A stretch of 53,548 bases of DNA from Dehalococcoidales bacterium (GTDB lineage: Bacteria > Chloroflexota > Dehalococcoidia > Dehalococcoidales > UBA1222). Positions 33,393 through 40,837 of this stretch are shown in pieces. How positions within the stretch are numbered: position 1 is the first letter of the stretch; every line of letters starts with the position of its first letter. The translations under genes and the position numbers were made by a program. A model generated the notes under the pieces. It searched no databases, was not told the origin of the DNA, and saw only the letters and a program-made list of their open reading frames with translations. Location of the stretch: contig JAEESL010000005.1 in the NCBI GenBank assembly GCA_016286345.1, forward strand, positions 1-53,548, read 5' to 3'.

Positions 33393-34085
33393 ATGAAAGC
33401 AGCTAAAGCTATTGCAAAGGAAGTTGTTCAAACGCTTTTGCCTATACTGCTTGTTGTCCTGGTAATGCAGCTTGTATTTATTCGTCCGGGCCTGATGGAA
33501 TGGCTCGATTTTGTAATAGGTGTTTTGCTTACAGCGGTAGGGATGTTCCTGTATCAGCTGGGCGCAAAACTTGGCTTGCTTCCCATGGGCAATGCCATTG
33601 GTTCCGGTATCTCGCTGTGGGGTACTACCGTATTGATAGTCTTGGTCTTTCTGACTATCGGTTTCGCGATAACGATGTCGGAACCCAATGTGGCGGTATT
33701 GAGCAATCTGGTTGAATCTATCACCGATGGCAGGATCAGCGGTGATCTTCTGCAGTTGTCCGTTGCTTATGGCGCGGGAGTCATGCTTATTGTTGCCATT
33801 ATCTGTATGATCAGAAAGATCTCCTTTAAATATCTCTATCTTATCGGATACGGTGTTGTTCTGATTATTTCTTTCTTCGTTCCTGCGGATTATCTGGCTA
33901 TGGCATTTGATGCCGGAGGATTCTCCTCAGGTCTGATCAGTAATCCGTTTCTTCTCACCACCGGAACCGGTATTGCTTCACTTATGTCCCGCAGAGGCAG
34001 TGCGGCCGCCAATGGTTTCGGTATCATAGGCTTTACTGCTCTCGGACCTATCCTTGCAGTAATGATAATAGGACTGTTCGTATGA
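33393..34085 (+). CDS. DUF1538 membrane protein, first of a pair
   Basis: A 230-aa protein with about six hydrophobic segments. DUF1538 marks are LIVLVFLTIGFAITMSEPNVAVL in the middle and PADYLAMAFDAGGFSSGLISNPFLL near the end. Paired DUF1538 proteins have been reported, as I recall, as a two-component Na+(K+, Li+)/H+ antiporter (UmpAB) in a Halomonas. By analogy this would be one half of a cation/proton antiporter or a related transporter. It overlaps the second DUF1538 gene by 4 nt (ATGA) and sits 31 nt after tRNA-Glu, with AAGGG before its ATG. Confidence 0.85.
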   Translation: MKAAKAIAKEVVQTLLPILLVVLVMQLVFIRPGLMEWLDFVIGVLLTAVGMFLYQLGAKLGLLPMGNAIGSGISLWGTTVLIVLVFLTIGFAITMSEPNVAVLSNLVESITDGRISGDLLQLSVAYGAGVMLIVAIICMIRKISFKYLYLIGYGVVLIISFFVPADYLAMAFDAGGFSSGLISNPFLLTTGTGIASLMSRRGSAAANGFGIIGFTALGPILAVMIIGLFV

Positions 34086-34846
34086 CGATATTCACTGAAA
34101 TATGGGATTATCTTGTTGCGAATATTTCCAGCATTGCGAATGGACTGCTTCCTATTGTCGTATTGTTTCTCATACTTCAGATCGCATATCTGAAAATGCC
34201 TTTCAAGGGTGTTATGAAAATGATCGCCGGAGCACTTATAGCGGCTGTCGGTCTGATGCTTTTCATCGCCGGCGTGAGTATATGTTTTTATCCTCTCGGA
34301 GAAAAAATAGGTGCGGTTATTGCAACGTTTGAATATAAGTGGATGATACCTGTATCAGGTCTTATCCTAGGTTTTGTGGCAGCGCTCAGCGAACCTTCGA
34401 TCCGAATTCTTGCTGATCAGCTGTCTGACTTTACCAGCGGTGTAATTAAACGCAATCAGGTCATTATCACTATTTCCATCGGTGTAGCCATTGCCTGTGC
34501 TGTTGGAATGCTCAGACTGGTTTACGGAATACCGATTCGTTATTTTATCATTCCGGGTTATGTCCTTATCCTCGGACTGATGTTCCTTTGCGATCCGCAG
34601 TACGTGACTATGGCTTTCGACTCGGGTGGTGTAGCCACAGGTCCTCTTCCTGCAGTATTCCTTACTGCTGTAGCGATAGGACTTCTTTCATCAATTAGCG
34701 ATGTACAGTCTTCAGCTGACAGTTTTGGTCTTGTGGCACTTATAGTTATGGCGCCAATTATTGCGATGCTCCTTCTGGGCATTGTGTATAGGATTGCAAA
34801 AAGCAGAAGCAGAAGAAAAGGAATTGAATACAAAACAAGAGGTTAA
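34082..34846 (+). CDS. DUF1538 membrane protein, second of a pair
   Basis: A 254-aa partner with the same architecture: IPVSGLILGFVAALSEPSIRILADQL and PQYVTMAFDSGGVATGPLPAVFL mirror the SEPN and AFDAGG motifs of the first gene, so the two arose by duplication. It has about six transmembrane helices and a basic cytosolic tail (RIAKSRSRRKGIEYKTRG). Overlap with the upstream gene and 5-nt spacing to the PII-like gene indicate one operon. The expected role is one subunit of a heteromeric cation/proton transporter; the transported ion is not visible in the sequence. Confidence 0.86.
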   Translation: MTIFTEIWDYLVANISSIANGLLPIVVLFLILQIAYLKMPFKGVMKMIAGALIAAVGLMLFIAGVSICFYPLGEKIGAVIATFEYKWMIPVSGLILGFVAALSEPSIRILADQLSDFTSGVIKRNQVIITISIGVAIACAVGMLRLVYGIPIRYFIIPGYVLILGLMFLCDPQYVTMAFDSGGVATGPLPAVFLTAVAIGLLSSISDVQSSADSFGLVALIVMAPIIAMLLLGIVYRIAKSRSRRKGIEYKTRG

Positions 34847-34851
34847 AGTGT

Positions 34852-35337
34852 ATGAATACTATGGATGTTTGTTTGATTGTCTCTATTGTGAGAAAAGGCT
34901 GGGCTGAAAAGGTAATCAGTGCAGCAAAAAGTCATGGAGCTACAGGCGGCACAACCATGCTGGGCAGAGGTGTCGGAAAAAGTGATGCACCTAAGATCCT
35001 CGGAATGGAAATAGAGCATGAACTTGAAATAGTTCTTGTTGTGACCCCCAGAGCCGTCAGTGATTCCGTTATACGTGAGATCTCAGACTCATGCGGTATC
35101 AGTGATGACGGACACGGAATACTGTTCGTTGTTCCTGTAGAAAGTGTTATCGGTCTTTCAGAAGCAGTTAATCTCTGGTCTGACGAAGAAATCAAAGCTT
35201 CCAAGAATGACAAAGATGAGAAGAATACTGATAAAAAAGAGAAAGAAGACAAAAAGGAAAAGAAAGATAACAAAAACAAGGAAGAGATTCTCAACATCTG
35301 GCCTGATGATGAACTGATTCCTCCTGAGGCACGTTAG
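34852..35337 (+). CDS. PII-like regulatory protein with charged C-terminal tail
   Basis: A 161-aa protein. Residues 1-105 look like a PII/GlnB-type ferredoxin fold: CLIVSIVRKGWAEKVISAAK, SHGATGGTTMLGRGVGKSD (the T-loop region) and LEIVLVVTPRAVSDSVI. It lacks the classical uridylylation tyrosine context. Residues about 117-143 are a run of Lys, Asp and Glu, followed by EEILNIWPDDELIPPEAR. The phrase NLWSDEE before the charged run is echoed by NIWPDDE after it. It is encoded with two DUF1538 transport proteins, so it probably gates that transporter in response to a small ligand. Confidence 0.8.
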   Translation: MNTMDVCLIVSIVRKGWAEKVISAAKSHGATGGTTMLGRGVGKSDAPKILGMEIEHELEIVLVVTPRAVSDSVIREISDSCGISDDGHGILFVVPVESVIGLSEAVNLWSDEEIKASKNDKDEKNTDKKEKEDKKEKKDNKNKEEILNIWPDDELIPPEAR

Positions 35338-35421
35338 TTTCGTTCTTTGTTGATATTCAGTCAATATCAGTCAGCTAAACTGTAAACGGAAATGATTGAG
35401 TCCATATAAAGGAGGCCTGAT

Positions 35422-36135
35422 GTGAAGAAAATACTATTGAGTATTCTTGTTCTGGCGCTTGTGCTGAGCTCAGCTGCATGCGGAAAAAAGGATGATAAGG
35501 ATAAGGACAACTATCTATACACTTCAGTTATTGAGTATGAGTACAACAATAACGGCAATGCTGTCAAAACCACTTACCGTGATAAAAACGGTGATATAGA
35601 AAGCTGGATCAGAACAGAATATGAACAGGATGGAACAAAGTCGCTTACTTCATATTTCGATAAAAACGGAAATATTCAAAACAGACAGTACTATGAATAC
35701 GATTATGATGGAAATCTGACCAAGGATTCTTTGTATGATGGCTATAATTCTCTCATTTCATACCAGAAATATGAGTATTCAGATGACGGAAAAAGTGTAA
35801 AAACTGTTTATTATAAAAAGACAGTTGCGGAAAGATCTTCATTGACCACATATGATTCATCCGGAAATGTTGTCAGTATAGTTTTATACGATGGTTCCTC
35901 TAAGATTTACGAAAAGGATGAATATCAGTATGATCAGAGCGGGAGGATCAGTAAAATCACTTTCTATGATGGTACGAATACAGTTACCTCATATGAAGAA
36001 TATGAATATGATTCATCCGGAAAAAACATCAAGACTGCAATTTATGATTCCGGCAGCACTATGATTATGAGATCTGAAAACGAATTTGATGCGAAGGGAA
36101 ATGTCATTAAAACAACATTCTATTACTATTCTTAA
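35422..36135 (+). CDS. Lipoprotein with YD/MORN-like tandem repeats
   Basis: A 237-aa secreted lipoprotein. The signal MKKILLSILVLALVLSSAAC carries a lipobox (SSAAC). The mature part is a series of about eight repeats of some 23-28 residues, each with a core like YEYDxxGN, YEYSDDGK, YQYDQSGR, YEYDSSGK, with alternating aromatic residues and Ser/Thr. This is the pattern of RHS/YD-type beta repeats. The start is GTG with AAAGGAGG 6 nt upstream, and a terminator follows. It would sit on the outer side of the membrane; the binding partner is unknown. Very Asp/Tyr/Lys rich. Confidence 0.8.
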   Translation: MKKILLSILVLALVLSSAACGKKDDKDKDNYLYTSVIEYEYNNNGNAVKTTYRDKNGDIESWIRTEYEQDGTKSLTSYFDKNGNIQNRQYYEYDYDGNLTKDSLYDGYNSLISYQKYEYSDDGKSVKTVYYKKTVAERSSLTTYDSSGNVVSIVLYDGSSKIYEKDEYQYDQSGRISKITFYDGTNTVTSYEEYEYDSSGKNIKTAIYDSGSTMIMRSENEFDAKGNVIKTTFYYYS

Positions 36136-36164
36136 TCTATTGATTGTATTCTGTGAGTAAAATA

Positions 36165-36202
36165 AAAAATCTCCTGTTCGTTGAGATGAACAGGAGATTT
36201 TT
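36165..36202. terminator. Bidirectional intrinsic terminator
   Basis: AAAAATCTCCTGTTC / GAACAGGAGATTTTT, 15-bp perfect stem with an 8-nt loop, between the convergent repeat lipoprotein and the 221-aa orphan gene. Confidence 0.94.
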
Positions 36203-36227
36203 GTTTATGTGCTACTGAGTCAGGACT

Positions 36228-36893
36228 CTATCCTGCCTGTGCTTCATCCTTTTTTTCGGCAGCTTTTTCCTGTCGCTCTTTCATTGTCTTTTCATATTCA
36301 TTTCGGACATATTTCTCAAGTTCATCAAGAGCTGGAGGAGAAACATAGAATACCTGGATGTCAGGATCAAACTGCAGCTTATGACCTTCTTCAAGGAAGA
36401 GCAGGGCAGTCTGCTGAGGCCCCAGTTCTTTGTTGATGGTATTCTGCAGATATTCATCCCGTGCTTCAATGCTCTTCTTGTAGTTTTCCGAAACCACATC
36501 ATATACAGATTTAGTCATGATCTGGGAAGTCTGAATGATTCTGTTCCAGTCCATGAATACTTCAAAGAGTTCTCTGTCTTCAATTACCTTGAATTTGGTG
36601 CCTTCTTCCAGGGCACTTTCGATAATCAGATAACTTCCGCATCCATATGATTCAGTTGTTTTCTTAATGTCTTTATCATCGACCAGCATTTCATGGAAGA
36701 TGTAATCTGCCATGCCGATTTTTCCCTGAAGTTCGTATACCTGGTCAAATGCCTGTTTCCAATATCTGTCAACATAATCATTGATAGTTGAATTCTGCTT
36801 GCTGACAAGGAACAGCAACGGGATAAGGATTAATTTTCGATCGTTCTTATACTGATCTGCTGATGGCTTTTCAATTTTACCTAGTTCTGCCAT
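36228..36893 (-). CDS. Conserved-looking hypothetical protein, 221 aa
   Basis: I do not recognise this family with confidence. The protein starts MAELGKIEKPSADQYKNDRK, has a short hydrophobic stretch (LILIPLLFLVS) that is probably buried rather than a membrane helix, a helical centre (VDRYWKQAFDQVYELQGKI), a segment LLFLEEGHKLQFDPDIQVFYV, and a coiled, Lys/Glu-rich tail (EYEKTMKERQEKAAEKKDEA). A very strong SD (GGAGGGGG) precedes the ATG, suggesting good expression. It is monocistronic, divergent from holB. I faintly recall similar MAELGKIEKP starts in Dehalococcoidia hypotheticals. Confidence 0.6.
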   Translation of the reverse strand: MAELGKIEKPSADQYKNDRKLILIPLLFLVSKQNSTINDYVDRYWKQAFDQVYELQGKIGMADYIFHEMLVDDKDIKKTTESYGCGSYLIIESALEEGTKFKVIEDRELFEVFMDWNRIIQTSQIMTKSVYDVVSENYKKSIEARDEYLQNTINKELGPQQTALLFLEEGHKLQFDPDIQVFYVSPPALDELEKYVRNEYEKTMKERQEKAAEKKDEAQAG

Positions 36894-36991
36894 TTCCCCC
36901 TCCTTTTATTGGCTATTAGTTAATGCCTGTATCTAATTATACATTAGAAATTCTATGGTACAATTATATTTTAGTTATAATGGAGTGAAAA

Positions 36992-38053
36992 ATGTGGGGT
37001 GTCACGGGACACGACAAAATAATCAGCCATCTTGAGAATTCAGTTGTCAATTCATCTCTGGCGCATTCTTTTCTGATTACTGGAATAGACGGGGTAGGGA
37101 AAAAAGAACTTGCTGTTGCCCTTGCCCGCAGATTATTCTGTCAGTCAGATGATCCTCCGTGCAATTCGTGCAATGTGTGCAGAAAAATATATGACACATC
37201 TGTACGTGATGAATCTATCCGCTTTAAGCATCCGGATGTGATATACGTTACCTGGATGACTGAGAAAGATGAAGAAGACAGCGAAAAAACTTATCTCAAA
37301 AAGAATGCAATTGTTATCGAACAGATCAGAGACATCAAGGCACAGATGGCAACGGCTCCTTTTGAAGGCCCTGCAAGGTTTTTTATCATTGACCATGCAG
37401 ACAGTATGACGCCGGGTGCTTCAAATGCTCTTCTGAAAATACTCGAGGAACCGCCTGAATATGTTCACTTTTTTCTGCTGTCCGACAAACCGGGAAACAT
37501 CATAGATACAATAGTATCCAGATGTCAGAGAATTGATCTTCTTCCTGTCCCGGTTGAGATAATTGAAAACCATCTCTTTGAAAACCCTGAATATGATCAC
37601 GACAAAGCTGTACTCGCAGCTCATCTCAGCAACGGCGCTCCGGTCAAAGCTGAGAGATTTATGAATGATCAGAAATGGTGGGATACCAGAAACAGCTCGA
37701 TAGCTGAAATGCTTTCTGTGGTTAAACTCTCTCCTGCCGCCAGGTTTGATTATGCTGCTTCTTTTAAGGGACAGGGTGCTGATAAGCGTAATTCAATTAT
37801 CGATACCCTTGATTTATGGCTTACCCTCTGGCGGGATATTCTTCTTATCAACGTCGGATTATCTGATAATGTGATCAACAGAGATTATTTTGCTGACCTA
37901 TCAGGGATAGCGGAGTATACTTTAGCTAAGGATATAAAGAATTTCCTGTTTGCAATAAAACAGAGTATGGGTTTTATTAAAGGAAATGCTAATATGCAAT
38001 TGACGATGGAAGTACTGATAATGGACATGCCGGTACTATCCTCGCAGAAGTAG
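36992..38053 (+). CDS. holB: DNA polymerase III delta-prime subunit
   Basis: A 353-aa AAA+ clamp-loader subunit. It starts MWGVTGHDKIISHLENSV. The P-loop remnant GIDGVGKKELAVALARRLFC lacks the Thr/Ser after the Lys, as expected for the non-hydrolysing delta-prime. A zinc module CQSDDPPCNSCNVC follows near residues 49-62. Sensor-like region LLKILEEPPEYVHFFLLSDK and SRCQRIDL are typical. The C-terminal collar domain is present. GGAG lies 6 nt before the ATG, and TATAAT overlaps that site; an upstream TGGTACAAT may be the true promoter. First gene of holB-ricT-SBD. Confidence 0.93.
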   Translation: MWGVTGHDKIISHLENSVVNSSLAHSFLITGIDGVGKKELAVALARRLFCQSDDPPCNSCNVCRKIYDTSVRDESIRFKHPDVIYVTWMTEKDEEDSEKTYLKKNAIVIEQIRDIKAQMATAPFEGPARFFIIDHADSMTPGASNALLKILEEPPEYVHFFLLSDKPGNIIDTIVSRCQRIDLLPVPVEIIENHLFENPEYDHDKAVLAAHLSNGAPVKAERFMNDQKWWDTRNSSIAEMLSVVKLSPAARFDYAASFKGQGADKRNSIIDTLDLWLTLWRDILLINVGLSDNVINRDYFADLSGIAEYTLAKDIKNFLFAIKQSMGFIKGNANMQLTMEVLIMDMPVLSSQK

Positions 38054-38060
38054 GTGTCAA

Positions 38061-38936
38061 TTGAAACAGTTTATAGGTGTCAGGTTCCGCAGATGCGGAA
38101 AAGTATATACATTCCTTGCCACTGATCTGACATTGGAGGAAGGAAATGTTGTTGTGGTTGATACGGTGAACGGGTTATCTCTCGGAAGTGTTGTCACAAT
38201 CAAGGATGTTGATGAAAACGAAGAACTGCCCGAAGATATCAAGCCTGTCCTTCGTGTTGCCACAGAAGATGATTTTGCTCAGGAAAGAAAGCTCACTGAC
38301 AAAGAGAGCTATGCATTGAATGAATGCGGAAAGATCATCACAAGACTGAATCTTGAAATGAAACTCATTTCAGCAGAGTATAACCTTGATGCAAGTCATA
38401 TCACTATATATTTCAGTGCAGAAAACAGAGTGGACTTCAGAGAACTTGTGAGGGATCTCAGTCACATTCTCCACTGCAGAGTTGAACTCAGACAAATAGG
38501 ACCCAGAGATGAGGCAAAAATACTGGGCGGTTACGGAAGATGCGGAAGAGAGCTGTGCTGTGCAGGTTTTCTGACAGAATTTGCGCCTGTATCCATTAAG
38601 ATGGCAAAAACCCAGGATCTTCCTTTGAACCCTCTGAAAATATCAGGTGTTTGCGGCAGACTGCTTTGCTGTCTGGGTTATGAAAATGATCTGTACAAAG
38701 AACTGCGAACAAATATTCCTAAGAACGGCACCAAAGTCGATACAAAAGTCGGCAGAGGCGTTATAACCGGATCGAATATCCTTTCACAGACTGTTATGGT
38801 TACTTATGAAACAGGTGCGTGTGTGGAATATCCGCTGAAGGATGTTAAAATTGTTGCAGGTGCAAAGGTTGATTCATCAAGTAACGATTTACAGGATGAA
38901 ATAACCGAAGAAGAAATAAAGGATATCATAGATTAA
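38061..38936 (+). CDS. ricT: PSP1-family protein RicT (YaaT)
   Basis: A 291-aa protein of the PSP1 domain family. In Bacillus subtilis RicT joins RicA and RicF in a complex that carries iron-sulfur clusters and stimulates RNase Y maturation of mRNAs, sporulation and biofilm pathways. The Cys-rich motif GGYGRCGRELCCAG and SGVCGRLLCCLGYE near residues 155-205 is the cluster or metal site. The start codon is TTG with AGGTG 5 nt upstream, 7 nt after holB. The holB-ricT pairing is widespread in Gram-positives. Acidic C-terminal tail. Confidence 0.94.
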   Translation: MKQFIGVRFRRCGKVYTFLATDLTLEEGNVVVVDTVNGLSLGSVVTIKDVDENEELPEDIKPVLRVATEDDFAQERKLTDKESYALNECGKIITRLNLEMKLISAEYNLDASHITIYFSAENRVDFRELVRDLSHILHCRVELRQIGPRDEAKILGGYGRCGRELCCAGFLTEFAPVSIKMAKTQDLPLNPLKISGVCGRLLCCLGYENDLYKELRTNIPKNGTKVDTKVGRGVITGSNILSQTVMVTYETGACVEYPLKDVKIVAGAKVDSSSNDLQDEITEEEIKDIID

Positions 38937-38945
38937 GGCGTAAGT

Positions 38946-39440
38946 ATGGCAGAAGAAAAACAGCAGCAAACAGTTGCAAAAAATGTGTCTAAGCATTCAC
39001 TTTGTTTAGCATTACCCAATGGCCACTGTGTCGCGATAATAAGAAAAGGTACCGAATTACCTGTCAAGCGAACAATCAAAGTGACAACTACCGAAGTTGA
39101 TCAGCCTAATATCTGTCTGGATATCAGACTTGGTGAAAACCTGATGGCTGAAGATAATTTCGCTTTCAGTAAGATCAAACTCGATAACATTCCCAAAGGT
39201 GCAGCCGGTGCCCCTGTAATCAGGGTGACATTCAAATCATATATAAACAGCGTATATGATCTGGTTATCCACTATACAGAAAAGGATTCGGGACAGACGC
39301 TTACGGTTTTCCCGTCTTTCGGTCTCTCTCAGGATGAGATCAAGGCCATCCATAAAAAGGTTCAGGAAAAGGCAAAAACCATCGTACCATTCGATATGGG
39401 CGAGACACAGAAAATAATTCCGCTTGGAAAATCCGCCTAG
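38946..39440 (+). CDS. Free-standing Hsp70/DnaK substrate-binding domain protein
   Basis: A 164-aa protein that aligns by eye with the beta-sandwich substrate-binding domain of DnaK but has no nucleotide-binding domain. KHSLCLALPNGHCVAIIRKG matches DnaK PLSLGIETxGGVxTxLIxRN, and GTELPVKRTIKVTTTEVDQP matches NTTIPTKKSxVFSTAxDNQ. GENLMAEDNFAFSKIKLDNI matches GERxxAxDNKSLGxFxLxGI, and APVIRVTFKSYINSVYDLVI matches PQIEVTFDIDANGILxVxA. GLSQDEIKAIHKKVQEKAK matches the start of the helical lid (GLSxDEIxxMVxDAE), then the protein stops. The first 15 residues are a polar leader. It lies 9 nt after ricT with AAGG upstream and overlaps the tandem DnaC gene tail-to-tail by 4 nt. Role unknown; peptide or protein binding is inferred. 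Confidence 0.85.
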   Translation: MAEEKQQQTVAKNVSKHSLCLALPNGHCVAIIRKGTELPVKRTIKVTTTEVDQPNICLDIRLGENLMAEDNFAFSKIKLDNIPKGAAGAPVIRVTFKSYINSVYDLVIHYTEKDSGQTLTVFPSFGLSQDEIKAIHKKVQEKAKTIVPFDMGETQKIIPLGKSA

Positions 39441-40837
39441 TTTCTTCTGAACGTTTGTTTCTTTTCCGGTATTTCCTGCTCAGGGAACCTGTAATCCGAT
39501 GCAAGAATAGTAAAGACGATACCGACTTTAGGATCTGCCAGTCGGGATGATATACGTCTGTCCATATCGTTCAGGGATACTGATGATGTGATAACCGTCG
39601 GAAGTTTAGAGTTATATCTTGTATTGATTATTCTGTACAGTTCATCCTGATTCCATGCCGATGAATTAACGGCACCAAAATCATCCAGAACAAGCAACGG
39701 AGCTTTCTTTACGCGTTCAATGACATCATTGTAGGACGTGTCACTATTGCGGTTGAAAGAGGATTTAAGCTTGTTCAGCAGTTCTGAAACATCCACAAAG
39801 ATCGCCGGTTTATTATGCTCATACTGATAATTGACTATGGATGCTGCCAGATGAGTTTTTCCGCAGCCGATCTCTCCGATGAATACAAGCCATCCTTCAG
39901 GATTCCTTGCATAATCCAGAGCTGTCTGGTAGGCTCTTTCAAGATTTTCCTGTATATCTTTCGGAAGATTGGGGAGTTTGTAATCAAAACTCTCAAATGT
40001 CATTGATTTCTGAAGCTGATAGTCACTCGGCCATGCATACTGTTCGTCATTCGCAGCTGCATTAAGTTCAACAACAATGCAGTTGGCTTCATTCTGGAAA
40101 CGTGCTTTCCATCTTTCATCAAGATCATTTGGGTGGGTACTTGATGTTATGACCATTGGCAGATGGTTATTCAGACGATATGAGAAGATCTGATCCAGTT
40201 TTTCACGGGACCATTGGTTATCTGCCTGAAGTCCGAAATCATCAATGATGAGAAGGGGAGTGTTGCGGATCCCGTCAAGAACATCATCATAGGAATTCTC
40301 TGAATCAAACTGGGTACTGCTTTTGATTTTATCCAACAGGTCGGATGCACTGTCATAGTAGAAGTACTGGTTCAGAGTATATCTTCTGTTGCCTATGGCA
40401 GCTGCAAGCTGTGTTTTGCCTGTACCGGGTCCTCCGTAAATATAAAGCCACCCTTTGGGATCTTCTGCATATTCTCTGCATTTAATGAATGATGCGTTGT
40501 ATTTTTCCTGGTTCTGTTTTTTCAGACTAGTTCCATTCGGATCAAGGCTGGCAAAAGTTACATCTATAAGCATTCCTATATTGGAAAGCTTCTGGATATA
40601 CTGCTGTCGATGGGCACGGTTAATGGCAATCGTACAGTCACAGGGTTTGGCGGCAGAATAATCCACAGAACCGTCTTCTCGTCTTGGATACAGGTAACCT
40701 GCTCCGTGACATTTCGGACATGCTGCTCTTATTGCATCTTCATCACTAGTGTCTGCTGATGCTTCCATATTTTCCAGTGAGGAATCGCTTGGGGTCATGC
40801 TGCGCATTACTTTGTCCAGTTGTTCCCATTCTGCCAT
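39437..40837 (-). CDS. Tandem DnaC/DnaI-type AAA+ ATPase (helicase loader-like)
   Basis: A 466-aa protein made of an N-terminal zinc motif and two consecutive DnaC-type AAA+ modules. CPKC...CDC (Cys 40, 43, 66, 68) forms the zinc site. Module 1: Walker A GGPGTGKT (135-142), Walker B LLIIDD (195-200). Module 2: Walker A GEIGCGKT (321-328), Walker B LLVLDD (381-386) and the canonical arginine-finger phrase RISSRL (428-433). The two modules are related (DPKGWLYIYGGPGTGKTQLA against NPEGWLVFIGEIGCGKTHLA), so it is an internal duplication. Module 1 has lost the SRL motif (ERWKARF). The ATG at 40837 has AGAGG upstream and overlaps the DnaD-like gene by 92 nt. Last gene of rplI-dnaB-dnaD-like-dnaC2. 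Confidence 0.88.
   Translation of the reverse strand: MAEWEQLDKVMRSMTPSDSSLENMEASADTSDEDAIRAACPKCHGAGYLYPRREDGSVDYSAAKPCDCTIAINRAHRQQYIQKLSNIGMLIDVTFASLDPNGTSLKKQNQEKYNASFIKCREYAEDPKGWLYIYGGPGTGKTQLAAAIGNRRYTLNQYFYYDSASDLLDKIKSSTQFDSENSYDDVLDGIRNTPLLIIDDFGLQADNQWSREKLDQIFSYRLNNHLPMVITSSTHPNDLDERWKARFQNEANCIVVELNAAANDEQYAWPSDYQLQKSMTFESFDYKLPNLPKDIQENLERAYQTALDYARNPEGWLVFIGEIGCGKTHLAASIVNYQYEHNKPAIFVDVSELLNKLKSSFNRNSDTSYNDVIERVKKAPLLVLDDFGAVNSSAWNQDELYRIINTRYNSKLPTVITSSVSLNDMDRRISSRLADPKVGIVFTILASDYRFPEQEIPEKKQTFRRN

Noticed and set aside
36976-36994. holB as another leaderless gene (TATAAT 10 nt before ATG)
   Set aside because: A good GGAG lies at the right spacing and an upstream TGGTACAAT could serve as the real -10, so a normal leader is more likely.
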